From: Denticeps clupeoides
Lineage: Eukaryota; Chordata; Actinopteri; Clupeiformes; Denticipitidae
Assembly (NCBI RefSeq): GCF_900700375.1
Contig: NW_021629815.1
Location: 248,001 to 312,000, forward strand
DNA length: 64,000 nucleotides
Direction of reading: 5' to 3'
Each line of letters begins with the position of its first letter. Positions within the stretch are counted from its first letter, which is position 1. Below, piece after piece: positions 8,473-18,568 of the stretch. Made by a program: the position numbers and the translations under genes. The notes below the pieces were generated by a model, which did not search any database, was not told where the DNA came from, and saw only the letters and a program-made list of their open reading frames with translations.

Positions 8473-8632
8473 TTAACTATTGAAAAACTTTTAAAATGAA
8501 AGTATTTACATGGCTTTGTTAGCTTTTTTTGCCTTTTCTCCATCATATTTGACAGTAAAGCGGGAGTTTTCGCACATTATAATGTTTTCAAAGCCCTTTT
8601 GGTTTAAAGTTCAAGATTTTCAAGCAGAGTTT

Positions 8633-8751
8633 GTGTACAGACAAACCAGCTGAAGAATGCCCAATGTTGTCTGATCTCAGAAGCTAAGAAGGCTTGGGCC
8701 TGGTTAGTACTTGGATGGGAGACTACCTGGGAATACCAGGTGCTGTAAGCT
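8633..8751 (+). rRNA. 5S-like copy 27 (beta)
   Basis: Standard beta copy. Confidence 0.65.
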
Positions 8752-8911
8752 TTAACTATTGAAAAACTTTTAAAATGAAAGTATTTACATGGCTATGTTA
8801 GCTTTTTTTGCCTTTTCTCCATCATAATTTGACAGTAAAGCGGGAGTTTTCACTCTTTGATATGTGTTCAAGTCCCTTTGGTTTAAAGTTCAAGATTTTC
8901 AAGCAGAGTTT

Positions 8912-9030
8912 GTGTACAGACAAACCAGCTGAAGAATGCCCAATGTTGTCTGATCTCAGAAGCTAAGAAGGCTTGGGCCTGGTTAGTACTTGGATGGGAG
9001 ACTACCTGGGAATACCAGGTGCTGTAAGCT
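8912..9030 (+). rRNA. 5S-like copy 28 (beta)
   Basis: Standard beta copy. Confidence 0.65.
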
Positions 9031-9190
9031 TTAACTATTGAAAAACTTTTAAAATGAAAGTATTTACATGGCTTTGTTAGCTTTTTTTGCCTTTTCTCCA
9101 TCATAATTTGACAGTAAAGCGGGAGTTTTCACTCTTTGATATGTGTTCAAGCCCCTTTGGTTTAAAGTTCAAGATTTTCAAGCAGAGTTT

Positions 9191-9309
9191 GTGTACGGAC
9201 AAACCAGCTGAAGAATGGCCAATCTTGTCTGATCTCAGAAGCTAAGAAGGCTTGGGCCTGGTTAGTACTTGGATGGGAGACTACCTGGGAATACCAGGTG
9301 CTGTAAGCT
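9191..9309 (+). rRNA. 5S-like copy 29 (alpha, GGCC)
   Basis: Alpha type with AATGGCCAATC but the usual GAATACCAGG. Confidence 0.65.
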
Positions 9310-9470
9310 TTAACTATTGAAAAACTTTTAAAATGAAAGTATTTACATGGCTTTGTTAGCTTTTTTTGCCCTTTTCTCCATCATAATTTGACAGTAAAGC
9401 GGGAGTTTTCACTCTTTGATATGTGTTTAAGCCCCTTTGGTTTAAAGTTCAAGATTTTCAAGCAGAGTTT

Positions 9471-9589
9471 GTGTACAGACAAACCAGCTGAAGAATGCCC
9501 AATGTTGTCTGATCTCAGAAGCTAAGAAGGCTTGGGCCTGGTTAGTACTTGGATGGGAGACTACCTGGGAATACCAGGTGCTGTAAGCT
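9471..9589 (+). rRNA. 5S-like copy 30 (beta)
   Basis: Standard beta copy. Confidence 0.65.
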
Positions 9590-9749
9590 TTAACTATTGA
9601 AAAACTTTTAAAATGAAAGTATTTACATGGCTATGTTAGCTTTTTTTGCCTTTTCTCCATCATAATTTGACAGTAAAGCGGGAGTTTTCACTCTTTGATA
9701 TGTGTTCAAGTCCTTTTGGTTTAAAGTTCAAGATTTTCAAGCAGAGTTT

Positions 9750-9868
9750 GTGTACAGACAAACCAGCTGAAGAATGCCCAATGTTGTCTGATCTCAGAAG
9801 CTAAGAAGGCTTGGGCCTGGTTAGTACTTGGATTGGAGACTACCTGGGAATACCAGGTGCTGTAAGCT
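9750..9868 (+). rRNA. 5S-like copy 31 (beta)
   Basis: Beta type with GGATTGGAGAC, a change inside the C-box region. Confidence 0.65.
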
Positions 9869-10028
9869 TTAACTATTGAAAAACTTTTAAAATGAAAGTA
9901 TTTACATGGCTATGTTAGCTTTTTTTGCCTTTTCTCCATCATAATTTGACAGTAAAGCGGGAGTTTTCACTCTTTGATATGTGTTCAAGCCCCTTTGGTT
10001 TAAAGTTCAAGATTTTCAAGCAGAGTTT

Positions 10029-10147
10029 GTGTACGGACAAACCAGCTGAAGAATGGCCAATCTTGTCTGATCTCAGAAGCTAAGAAGGCTTGGGCCTGGT
10101 TAGTACTTGGATGGGAGACTACCTGGGAATGCCAGGTGCTGTAAGCT
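10029..10147 (+). rRNA. 5S-like copy 32 (alpha, GGCC)
   Basis: Alpha type with AATGGCCAATC and GAATGCCAGG. Confidence 0.65.
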
Positions 10148-10307
10148 TTAACTATTGAAAAACTTTTAAAATGAAAGTATTTACATGGCTTTGTTAGCTT
10201 TTTTTGCCCTTTTTCCATCATAATTTGACAGTAAAGCGGGAGTTTTCACTCTTTGATATGTGTTTAAGCCCCTTTGGTTTAAAGTTCAAGATTTTCAAGC
10301 AGAGTTT

Positions 10308-10426
10308 GTGTACAGACAAACCAGCTGAAGAATGCCCAATGTTGTCTGATCTCAGAAGCTAAGAAGGCTTGGGCCTGGTTAGTACTTGGATGGGAGACTA
10401 CCTGGGAATACCAGGTGCTGTAAGCT
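10308..10426 (+). rRNA. 5S-like copy 33 (beta)
   Basis: Standard beta copy. Confidence 0.65.
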
Positions 10427-10587
10427 TTAACTATTGAAAAACTTTTAAAATGAAAGTATTTACATGGCTATGTTAGCTTTTTTTGCCTTTTCTCCATCAT
10501 AATTTGACAGTAAAGCGGGAGTTTTCACTCTTTGATATGTGTTCAAGTCCCTTTTGGTTTAAAGTTCAAGATTTTCAAGCAGAGTTT

Positions 10588-10706
10588 GTGTACAGACAAA
10601 CCAGCTGAAGAATGCCCAATGTTGTCTGATCTCAGAAGCTAAGAAGGCTTGGGCCTGGTTAGTACTTGGATGGGAGACTACCTGGGAATACCAGGTGCTG
10701 TAAGCT
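10588..10706 (+). rRNA. 5S-like copy 34 (beta)
   Basis: Standard beta copy. Confidence 0.65.
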
Positions 10707-10867
10707 TTAACTATTGAAAAACTTTTAAAATGAAAGTATTTACATGGCTTTGTTAGCTTTTTTTGCCTTTTCTCCATCATATTTTGACAGTAAAGCGGGA
10801 GTTTTCACACATTATAATGTTTTCAAAGCCCTTTTGGTTTAAAGTTCAAGATTTTCAAGCAGAGTTT

Positions 10868-10986
10868 GTGTACAGACAAACCAGCTGAAGAATGCCCAAT
10901 GTTGTCTGATCTCAGAAGCTAAGAAGGCTTGGGCCTGGTTAGTACTTGGATGGGAGACTACCTGGGAATACCAGGTGCTGTAAGCT
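10868..10986 (+). rRNA. 5S-like copy 35 (beta)
   Basis: Standard beta copy. Confidence 0.65.
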
Positions 10987-11147
10987 TTAACTATTGAAAA
11001 ACTTTTAAAATGAAAGTATTTACATGGCTATGTTAGCTTTTTTTGCCTTTTCTCCATCATAATTTGACAGTAAAGCGGGAGTTTTCACTCTTTGATATGT
11101 GTTCAAGTCCCTTTTGGTTTAAAGTTCAAGATTTTCAAGCAGAGTTT

Positions 11148-11266
11148 GTGTACAGACAAACCAGCTGAAGAATGCCCAATGTTGTCTGATCTCAGAAGCT
11201 AAGAAGGCTTGGGCCTGGTTAGTACTTGGATGGGAGACTACCTGGGAATACCAGGTGCTGTAAGCT
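11148..11266 (+). rRNA. 5S-like copy 36 (beta)
   Basis: Standard beta copy. Confidence 0.65.
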
Positions 11267-11426
11267 TTAACTATTGAAAAACTTTTAAAATGAAAGTATT
11301 TACATGGCTATGTTAGCTTTTTTTGCCTTTTCTCCATCATAATTTGACAGTAAAGCGGGAGTTTTCACTCTTTGATATGTGTTCAAGCCCCTTTGGTTTA
11401 AAGTTCAAGATTTTCAAGCAGAGTTT

Positions 11427-11545
11427 GTGTACGGACAAACCAGCTGAAGAATGGCCAATCTTGTCTGATCTCAGAAGCTAAGAAGGCTTGGGCCTGGTTA
11501 GTACTTGGATGGGAGACTACCTGGGAATACCAGGTGCTGTAAGCT
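11427..11545 (+). rRNA. 5S-like copy 37 (alpha, GGCC)
   Basis: Alpha type with AATGGCCAATC and the usual GAATACCAGG. Confidence 0.65.
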
Positions 11546-11704
11546 TTAACTATTAAAAACTTTTAAAATGAAAGTATTTACATGGCTTTGTTAGCTTTTT
11601 TTGCCCTTTCTCCATCATAATTTGACAGTAAAGCGGGAGTTTTCGCACTTTATAATGTTTTCAAAGCCCTTTTGTTTAAAGTCCAAGATTTTCAAGCAGA
11701 GTTT

Positions 11705-11823
11705 GCTTACAGACATGCCAGCTGAAGATTGCCCAATCTTGTCTGATCTCAGAAGCTAAGAAGGCCTGGGCCTGGTTAGTACTTGGATGGGAGACTACGT
11801 AGGAATGCCAGGTGCAGTAAGCT
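11705..11823 (+). rRNA. 5S-like copy 38 (delta)
   Basis: Full delta copy just before cassette 3. Confidence 0.65.
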
Positions 11824-11879
11824 TTAACTATTGAAAACTTTTAAAATGAAAGTATTTACATCACTTTGTTAACTTTTTT

Positions 11880-12236
11880 TAAAGTAAGTTAAGGGGTATT
11901 TTCTTTCTTTGATATGTTTTCCCGCCTCTTTTCTTTTTTTTTTTTTTTTTTTTTTAACTTCTCTTCAGGTTTCTTTGTCTGTGTGTGCTCTACAACGATC
12001 ATTCACAGGCTTGAAGCTGAATCGATTAGGTGGGGTTTTCCAGCCCTCGGCCTTCAGGTGCTACGCACCCTGATGTCAATTTAATATCTGATATGTCATA
12101 TTAAGCGGATTTTTAGAACAGGGAGTCGGCAATAGGGCCTGCTCCATCCGCTCCATTCATCGACCCAGTATTGCATTGCCTCTAGAAGGTGTGCACTTTA
12201 TTTGTTGTATTGCAAATAAAAGCTTACCACTCCAAC
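11880..12236 (+). repeat. Composite cassette 3
   Basis: Same structure as cassettes 1 and 2, with a T22 run. The 121-nt segment is at 11956-12076. Confidence 0.75.
12077..12196 (+). pseudogene. U2 snRNA pseudogene, cassette copy 3
   Basis: Same truncated U2 as in cassettes 1 and 2; 120 nt, no further indels seen. Confidence 0.85.
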
Positions 12237-12343
12237 TTTTTGCCTTTTCTCCATCATAATTTGACAGTAAAGCGGAAGTTTTCACTCTTTGATATGTGTT
12301 CAAGCCCTTTTGGTTTAAAGTTCAAGATTTTCAAGCAGAGTTT

Positions 12344-12462
12344 GTGTATGGACAAACCAGCTGAAGAATGCCCAATCTTGTCTGATCTCAGAAGCTAAGA
12401 AGGCTTGGGCCTGGTTAGTACTTGGATGGGAGACTACCTGGGAATACCAGGTGCTGTAAGCT
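12344..12462 (+). rRNA. 5S-like copy 39 (gamma)
   Basis: First copy after cassette 3; gamma start GTGTATGG. Confidence 0.65.
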
Positions 12463-12623
12463 TTAACTATTGAAAAACTTTTAAAATGAAAGTATTTACA
12501 TGGCTTTGTTAGCTTTTTTTGCCTTTTTCTCCATCATAATTTGACAGTAAAGCGGGAGTTTTCACTCTTTGATATGTGTTCAAGCCCCTTTGGTTTAAAG
12601 TTCAAGATTTTCAAGCAGAGTTT

Positions 12624-12742
12624 GTGTACGGACAAACCAGCTGAAGAATGCCCAATCTTGTCTGATCTCAGAAGCTAAGAAGGCTTGGGCCTGGTTAGTA
12701 CTTGGATGGGAGACTACCTGGGAATACCAGGTGCTGTAAGCT
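12624..12742 (+). rRNA. 5S-like copy 40 (alpha)
   Basis: Standard alpha copy. Confidence 0.65.
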
Positions 12743-12903
12743 TTAACTATTGAAAAACTTTTAAAATGAAAGTATTTACATGGCTTTGTTAGCTTTTTTT
12801 GCCTTTTCTCCATCATAATTTGACAGTAAAGCGGGAGTTTTCACTCATTGATATGTGTTTCAAAGCCCTTTGGTTTAAAGTTCAAGATTTTCAAGCAGAG
12901 TTT

Positions 12904-13023
12904 GTGTACGGACAAACCAGCTGAAGAATGCCCAATCTTGTCTGATCTCAGAAGCTAAGAAGGCTTGGGCCTAGGTTAGTACTTGGATGGGAGACTACCT
13001 GGGAATACCAGGTGCTGTAAGCT
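12904..13023 (+). rRNA. 5S-like copy 41 (alpha, 1-nt insertion)
   Basis: GGGCCTAGGTTAG carries one extra base in the intermediate element region, making the copy 120 nt. Confidence 0.65.
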
Positions 13024-13182
13024 TTAACTATTGAAAAACTTTTAAAATGAAAGTATTTACATGGCTTTGTTAGCTTTTTTTGCCTTTTCTCCATCATAAT
13101 TTGACAGTAAAGCGGGAGTTTTCACTCTTAGATATGTGTTCAAGCCCTTTGGTTTAAAGTTCAAGATTTTCAAGCAGAGTTT

Positions 13183-13301
13183 GTGTACGGACAAACCAGC
13201 TGAAGAATGCCCAATCTTGTCTGATCTCAGAAGCTAAGAAGGCTTGGGCCTGGTTAGTACTTGGATGGGAGACTACCTGGGAATACCAGGTGCTGTAAGC
13301 T
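13183..13301 (+). rRNA. 5S-like copy 42 (alpha)
   Basis: Standard alpha copy. Confidence 0.65.
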
Positions 13302-13460
13302 TTAACTATTGAAAAACTTTTAAAATGAAAGTATTTACATGGCTTTGTTAGCTTTTTTTGCCTTTTCTCCATCATAATTTGACAGTAAAGCGGGAGTTTT
13401 CACTCTTGATATGTGTTCAAGCCCTTTTGGTTTAAAGTTCAAGATTTTCAAGCAGAGTTT

Positions 13461-13579
13461 GTGTACAGACAAACCAGCTGAAGAATGCCCAATGTTGTCT
13501 GATCTCAGAAGCTAAGAAGGCTTGGGCCTGGTTAGTACTTGGATGGGAGACTACCTGGGAATACCAGGTGCTGTAAGCT
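13461..13579 (+). rRNA. 5S-like copy 43 (beta)
   Basis: Standard beta copy. Confidence 0.65.
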
Positions 13580-13739
13580 TTAACTATTGAAAAACTTTTA
13601 AAATGAAAGTATTTACATGGCTATGTTAGCTTTTTTTGCCTTTTCTCCATCATAATTTGACAGTAAAGCGGGAGTTTTCACTCTTTGATATGTGTTCAAG
13701 CCCCTTTGGTTTAAAGTTCAAGATTTTCAAGCAGAGTTT

Positions 13740-13858
13740 GTGTACGGACAAACCAGCTGAAGAATGGCCAATCTTGTCTGATCTCAGAAGCTAAGAAGGC
13801 TTGGGCCTGGTTAGTACTTGGATGGGAGACTACCTGGGAATGCCAGGTGCTGTAAGCT
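13740..13858 (+). rRNA. 5S-like copy 44 (alpha, GGCC)
   Basis: Alpha type with AATGGCCAATC and GAATGCCAGG. Confidence 0.65.
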
Positions 13859-14018
13859 TTAACTATTGAAAAACTTTTAAAATGAAAGTATTTACATGGC
13901 TTTGTTAGCTTTTTTTGCCCTTTTTCCATCATAATTTGACAGTAAAGCGGGAGTTTTCACTCTTTGATATGTGTTTAAGCCCCTTTGGTTTAAAGTTCAA
14001 GATTTTCAAGCAGAGTTT

Positions 14019-14137
14019 GTGTACGGACAAACCAGCTGAAGAATGCCCAATCTTGTCTGATCTCAGAAGCTAAGAAGGCTTGGGCCTGGTTAGTACTTGG
14101 ATGGGAGACTACCTGGGAATACCAGGTGCTGTAAGCT
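14019..14137 (+). rRNA. 5S-like copy 45 (alpha)
   Basis: Standard alpha copy. Confidence 0.65.
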
Positions 14138-14296
14138 TTAACTATTGAAAAACTTTTAAAATGAAAGTATTTACATGGCTTTGTTAGCTTTTTTTGCCTT
14201 TTCTCCATCATAATTTGACAGTAAAGCGGGAGTTTTCACTCTTTGATATGTGTTCAAGCCCTTTGGTTTAAAGTTCAAGATTTTCAAGCAGAGTTT

Positions 14297-14415
14297 GTGT
14301 ACGGACAAACCAGCTGAAGAATGCCCAATCTTGTCTGATCTCAGAAGCTAAGAAGGCTTGGGCCTGGTTAGTACTTGGATGGGAGACTACCTGGGAATAC
14401 CAGGTGCTGTAAGCT
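14297..14415 (+). rRNA. 5S-like copy 46 (alpha)
   Basis: Standard alpha copy. Confidence 0.65.
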
Positions 14416-14575
14416 TTAACTATTGAAAAACTTTTAAAATGAAAGTATTTACATGGCTTTGTTAGCTTTTTTTGCCTTTTCTCCATCATAATTTGACAGT
14501 AAAGCGGGAGTTTTCACTCTTTGATATGTGTTTAAGCCCCTTTGGTTTAAAGTTCAAGATTTTCAAGCAGAGTTT

Positions 14576-14695
14576 GTGTACGGACAAACCAGCTGAAGAA
14601 TGCCCAATCTTGTCTGATCTCAGAAGCTAAGAAGGCTTGGGCCTGGTTAGTAGCTTGGATGGGAGACTACCTGGGAATACCAGGTGCTGTAAGCT
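14576..14695 (+). rRNA. 5S-like copy 47 (alpha, 1-nt insertion)
   Basis: GTTAGTAGCTTGG carries one extra G; 120 nt. Confidence 0.65.
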
Positions 14696-14855
14696 TTAAC
14701 TATTGAAAAACTTTTAAAATGAAAGTATTTACATGGCTTTGTTAGCTTTTTTTGCCTTTTCTCCATCATAATTTGACAGTAAAGCGGGAGTTTTCACTCT
14801 TAGATATGTGTTCAAGCCCCTTTGGTTTAAAGTTCAAGATTTTCAAGCAGAGTTT

Positions 14856-14975
14856 GTGTACGGACAAACCAGCTGAAGAATGCCCAATCTTGTCTGATCT
14901 CAGAAGCTAAGAAGGCTTGGGCCCTGGTTAGTACTTGGATGGGAGACTACCTGGGAATACCAGGTGCTGTAAGCT
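14856..14975 (+). rRNA. 5S-like copy 48 (alpha, 1-nt insertion)
   Basis: GGGCCCTGGTTAG carries one extra C; 120 nt. Confidence 0.65.
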
Positions 14976-15134
14976 TTAACTATTGAAAAACTTTTAAAAT
15001 GAAAGTATTTACATGGCTTTGTTAGCTTTTTTTGCCTTTTCTCATCATAATTTGACAGTAAAGCGGGAGTTTTCACTCTTAGATATGTGTTCAAGCCCCT
15101 TTGGTTTAAAGTTCAAGATTTTCAAGCAGAGTTT

Positions 15135-15253
15135 GTGTACGGACAAACCAGCTGAAGAATGCCCAATCTTGTCTGATCTCAGAAGCTAAGAAGGCTTGGG
15201 CCTGGTTAGTACTTGGATGGGAGACTACCTGGGAGTACCAGGTGCTGTAAGCC
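15135..15253 (+). rRNA. 5S-like copy 49 (alpha)
   Basis: Alpha type with GGGAGTACC and a GTAAGCCTT end. Confidence 0.65.
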
Positions 15254-15413
15254 TTAACTATTGAAAAACTTTTAAAATGAAAGTATTTACATGGCTTTGT
15301 TAGCTTTTTTTGCCTTTTCTCCATCATATTTTGACAGTAAAGCGGGAGTTTTCACTCTTTAATATGTGTTCAAGCCCTTTTGGTTTAAAGTTCAAGATTT
15401 TCAAGCAGAGTTT

Positions 15414-15532
15414 GTGTACAGACAAACCAGCTGAAGAATGCCCAATGTTGTCTGATCTCAGAAGCTAAGAAGGCTTGGGCCTGGTTAGTACTTGGATGGG
15501 AGACTACCTGGGAATACCAGGTGCTGTAAGCT
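15414..15532 (+). rRNA. 5S-like copy 50 (beta)
   Basis: Standard beta copy. Confidence 0.65.
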
Positions 15533-15692
15533 TTAACTATTGAAAAACTTTTAAAATGAAAGTATTTACATGGCTATGTTAGCTTTTTTTGCCTTTTCTC
15601 CATTATAATTTGACAGTAAAGCGGGAGTTTTCACTCTTTGATATGTGTTCAAGCCCCTTTGGTTTAAAGTTCAAGATTTTCAAGCAGAGTTT

Positions 15693-15811
15693 GTGTACGG
15701 ACAAACCAGCTGAAGAATGGCCAATCTTGTCTGATCTCAGAAGCTAAGAAGGCTTGGGCCTGGTTAGTACTTGGATGGGAGACTACCTGGGAATGCCAGG
15801 TGCTGTAAGCT
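15693..15811 (+). rRNA. 5S-like copy 51 (alpha, GGCC)
   Basis: Alpha type with AATGGCCAATC and GAATGCCAGG; first half of a dimer duplicated as copies 53-54. Confidence 0.65.
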
Positions 15812-15971
15812 TTAACTATTGAAAAACTTTTAAAATGAAAGTATTTACATGGCTTTGTTAGCTTTTTTTGCCCTTTTTCCATCATAATTTGACAGTAAAG
15901 CGGGAGTTTTCACTCTTTGATATGTGTTTAAGCCCCTTTGGTTTAAAGTTCAAGATTTTCAAGCAGAGTTT

Positions 15972-16090
15972 GTGTACGGACAAACCAGCTGAAGAATGCC
16001 CAATCTTGTCTTATCTCTGAAGCTAAGAAGGCTTGGGCCTGGTTAGTACTTGGATGGGAGACTACCTGGGAATACCAGGTGCTGTAAGCT
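15972..16090 (+). rRNA. 5S-like copy 52 (alpha)
   Basis: Alpha type with CTTATCTCTG; second half of the dimer. Confidence 0.65.
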
Positions 16091-16250
16091 TTAACTATTG
16101 AAAAACTTTTAAAATGAAAGTATTTACATGGCTATGTTAGCTTTTTTTGCCTTTTCTCCATCATAATTTGACAGTAAAGCGGGAGTTTTCACTCTTTGAT
16201 ATGTGTTCAAGCCCCTTTGGTTTAAAGTTCAAGATTTTCAAGCAGAGTTT

Positions 16251-16369
16251 GTGTACGGACAAACCAGCTGAAGAATGGCCAATCTTGTCTGATCTCAGAA
16301 GCTAAGAAGGCTTGGGCCTGGTTAGTACTTGGATGGGAGACTACCTGGGAATGCCAGGTGCTGTAAGCT
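16251..16369 (+). rRNA. 5S-like copy 53 (alpha, GGCC)
   Basis: Matches copy 51 at all variant sites. Confidence 0.65.
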
Positions 16370-16530
16370 TTAACTATTGAAAAACTTTTAAAATGAAAGT
16401 ATTTACATGGCTTTGTTAGCTTTTTTTGCCCTTTTCTCCATCATAATTTGACAGTAAAGCGGGAGTTTTCACTCTTTGATATGTGTTTAAGCCCCTTTGG
16501 TTTAAAGTTCAAGATTTTCAAGCAGAGTTT

Positions 16531-16649
16531 GTGTACGGACAAACCAGCTGAAGAATGCCCAATCTTGTCTTATCTCTGAAGCTAAGAAGGCTTGGGCCTG
16601 GTTAGTACTTGGATGGGAGACTACCTGGGAATACCAGGTGCTGTAAGCT
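16531..16649 (+). rRNA. 5S-like copy 54 (alpha)
   Basis: Matches copy 52 at all variant sites. Confidence 0.65.
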
Positions 16650-16809
16650 TTAACTATTGAAAAACTTTTAAAATGAAAGTATTTACATGGCTATGTTAGC
16701 TTTTTTTGCCTTTTCTCCATCATAATTTGACAGTAAAGCGGGAGTTTTCACTCTTTGATATGTGTTCAAGTCCTTTTGGTTTAAAGTTCAAGATTTTCAA
16801 GCAGAGTTT

Positions 16810-16928
16810 GTGTACAGACAAACCAGCTGAAGAATGCCCAATGTTGTCTGATCTCAGAAGCTAAGAAGGCTTGGGCCTGGTTAGTACTTGGATGGGAGAC
16901 TACCTGGGAATACCAGGTGCTGTAAGCT
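16810..16928 (+). rRNA. 5S-like copy 55 (beta)
   Basis: Standard beta copy. Confidence 0.65.
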
Positions 16929-17088
16929 TTAACTATTGAAAAACTTTTAAAATGAAAGTATTTACATGGCTATGTTAGCTTTTTTTGCCTTTTCTCCATC
17001 ATAATTTGACAGTAAAGCGGGAGTTTTCACTCTTTGATATGTGTTCAAGCCCCTTTGGTTTAAAGTTCAAGATTTTCAAGCAGAGTTT

Positions 17089-17207
17089 GTGTACGGACAA
17101 ACCAGCTGAAGAATGGCCAATCTTGTCTGATCTCAGAAGCTAAGAAGGCTTGGGCCTGGTTAGTACTTGGATGGGAGACTACCTGGGAATGCCAGGTGCT
17201 GTAAGCC
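17089..17207 (+). rRNA. 5S-like copy 56 (alpha, GGCC)
   Basis: Alpha type with AATGGCCAATC and GAATGCCAGG; GTAAGCCTT end. Confidence 0.65.
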
Positions 17208-17367
17208 TTAACTATTGAAAAACCTTTAAAATGAAAGTATTTACATGGCTTTGTTAGCTTTTTTTGCCCTTTTTCCATCATAATTTGACAGTAAAGCGAG
17301 AGTTTTCACTCTTTGATATGTGTTTAAGCACCTTTGTTTTAAAGTTCAAGATTTTCAAGCAGAGTTT

Positions 17368-17486
17368 GTGTACGGACAAACCAGCTGAAGAATGCCCAAT
17401 CTTGTCTTATCTCTGAAGCTAAGAAGGCTTGGGCCTGGTTAGTACTTGGATGGGAGACTACCTGGGAATACCAGGTGCTGTAAGCT
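17368..17486 (+). rRNA. 5S-like copy 57 (alpha)
   Basis: Alpha type with CTTATCTCTG. Confidence 0.65.
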
Positions 17487-17645
17487 TTAACTATTGAAAA
17501 ACTTTTAAAATGAAAGTATTTACATGGCTTTTTTAGCCTTTTTGCCTTTTCTCCATCATAATTTGACAGTAAAGCGGGAGTTTTCGCACTTTATAATGTT
17601 TTCAAAGCCCTTTTGTTTAAAGTCCAAGATTTTCAAGCAGGGTTT

Positions 17646-17764
17646 GCTTACAGACATGCCAGCTGAAGATTGCCCAATCTTGTCTGATCTCAGAAGCTAA
17701 GAAGGCCTGGGCCTGGTTAGTACTTGGATGGGAGACTACGTAGGAATGCCAGGTGCAGTAAGCT
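17646..17764 (+). rRNA. 5S-like copy 58 (delta)
   Basis: Full delta copy, last of the array, just before cassette 4. Confidence 0.65.
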
Positions 17765-17820
17765 TTAACTATTGAAAACTTTTAAAATGAAAGTATTTAC
17801 ATCACTTTGTTAACTTTTTT

Positions 17821-18018
17821 TAAAGTAGGTTAAGGGGTATTTTCTTTCTTTGATATGTTTTCCCGCCTTTTTTTCTTTTTTTTTTTTTTTAACTTCTCTT
17901 CAGGTTTCTTTGTCTGTGTGTGCTCTACAACGATCATTCACAGGCTTGAAGCTGAATCGATTAGGTGGGGTTTTCCAGCCCTCGGCCTTCAGGTGCTACG
18001 CACCCTGATGTCAATTTA
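17821..18018 (+). repeat. Composite cassette 4, truncated
   Basis: Has the divergent spacer, a T15 run and the 121-nt segment (17891-18011). It stops seven bases into the U2 part (CAATTTA at 18012-18018), where the LINE tail begins. This is the right edge of the 5S array as assembled. Confidence 0.75.
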
Positions 18019-18265
18019 CTTTACTTTACTTTACTTTACTTTATTTGGCAGACGCTTTTATCCAAAGCGACTTACAATGGGAAGACACCAGCAATTCTCG
18101 TTCGATTTCTATAGAATATCAAGTATACAAACTAAGAGCCCTGATAAGGCTTAGACTTGTCATTGAAGAACATGCTCGGAGAGTGTTGGGTGCTAGACTA
18201 AGAAAAATTATAATGTATTTATACATTTTGTATTTGTTTGTTAAATGTGTATGCATGTGTATGTG

Positions 18266-18559
18266 TTAAATTTGTCTGTAATATTTTTGGAATAAGAGGG
18301 TTTTCACCTTCTTCTTAAAAGTGGTGATAGTCTCGGCTAGTCGTGTGGAGGAGGGCAGGTTGTTCCACCAGCCAGGGACAACAACGGAGAACAGACATGA
18401 TTGGAATCGGAGACCCCGTGAAGAAGGAATTTTAGTCTCCTTTCGTTTGCCGATCTGAGGAGAGCGTTGTAGGAGTGTATCTAGGTAGTAGTGTGTTGAT
18501 GTAGGAGGGCCGCAGTTCCATTTACAGCCCTGTAGGCAAGCATCAAGGATTGAACTCAA
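18266..18559 (-). pseudogene. LINE reverse transcriptase, C-terminal fragment
   Basis: A 97-residue frame containing FSVVVPGWWNNLPSSTR followed by AETITTFKKKVKTLLF. This is the characteristic end of L2/CR1-type reverse transcriptase ORFs (usually a P-x-x-WNSLP motif followed by F-K-x-x-LKT-x-LF). The preceding part (ILDACLQGCKWN, GPPTSTHYYLDTLL) fits the region just upstream. The frame breaks at about 18560, and the remaining upstream motif lies in another frame, so the copy is dead. The initial Met is not a real start. Confidence 0.75.
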
Positions 18560-18568
18560 TGCGAGCAG

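Larger units (their letters stand above)
595..17820 (+). repeat. Tandem 5S rRNA-related array, 58 copies, about 279-bp period
   Basis: Fifty-eight head-to-tail copies of a 119-nt 5S rRNA-related sequence, each with a spacer of about 160 bp. The repeat region is co-linear with vertebrate 5S rRNA without indels in nearly all copies. The 3' two thirds are best conserved: GATCTCAGAAGCTAAG, GGGCCTGGTTAGTACTTGG, GGATGGGAGAC and the GTGCTGTAAGC end. Against the usual fish 5S as I recall it there are about 18 differences in 118 positions, including altered A and C boxes. The spacer carries a T7 tract, CCTTTTCTCCATC and a variable stretch with TTTGATATGTG or TTATAATGTTTTC. Four sequence types recur and are used below: alpha (GTGTACGG, AATCTTGTC), beta (GTGTACAG, AATGTTGTC), gamma (GTGTATGG, first copy after a cassette) and delta (GCTTACAG, last copy before cassettes 2-4). 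Identical deviations shared by all copies show amplification from one variant. Real 5S transcription is possible but not shown; a pseudogene array is my preferred reading. Confidence 0.85.

Noticed and set aside
2806-12398. 69-residue plus-strand frames at 2806, 5402 and 12189
   Set aside because: They start in the U2 pseudogene tail and run through spacer into the 5S sequence; they are copies of the same non-coding junction.
3212-15885. Repeated 73-residue minus-strand frames, nearly identical in about 20 places
   Set aside because: They lie antisense across the 5S-like sequence and its spacer and recur only because the unit repeats. They have no codon bias or recognisable domain, and 5S antisense frames are a known annotation artefact.
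595-17764. CRISPR array
   Set aside because: The units are far too long, the spacers are themselves repeated, no cas genes are present, and the unit is plainly 5S-related.
17855-18269. Plus-strand frames of 99 and 74 residues
   Set aside because: They are built from the T-run of cassette 4, the 121-nt segment and the antisense strand of the LINE tail.
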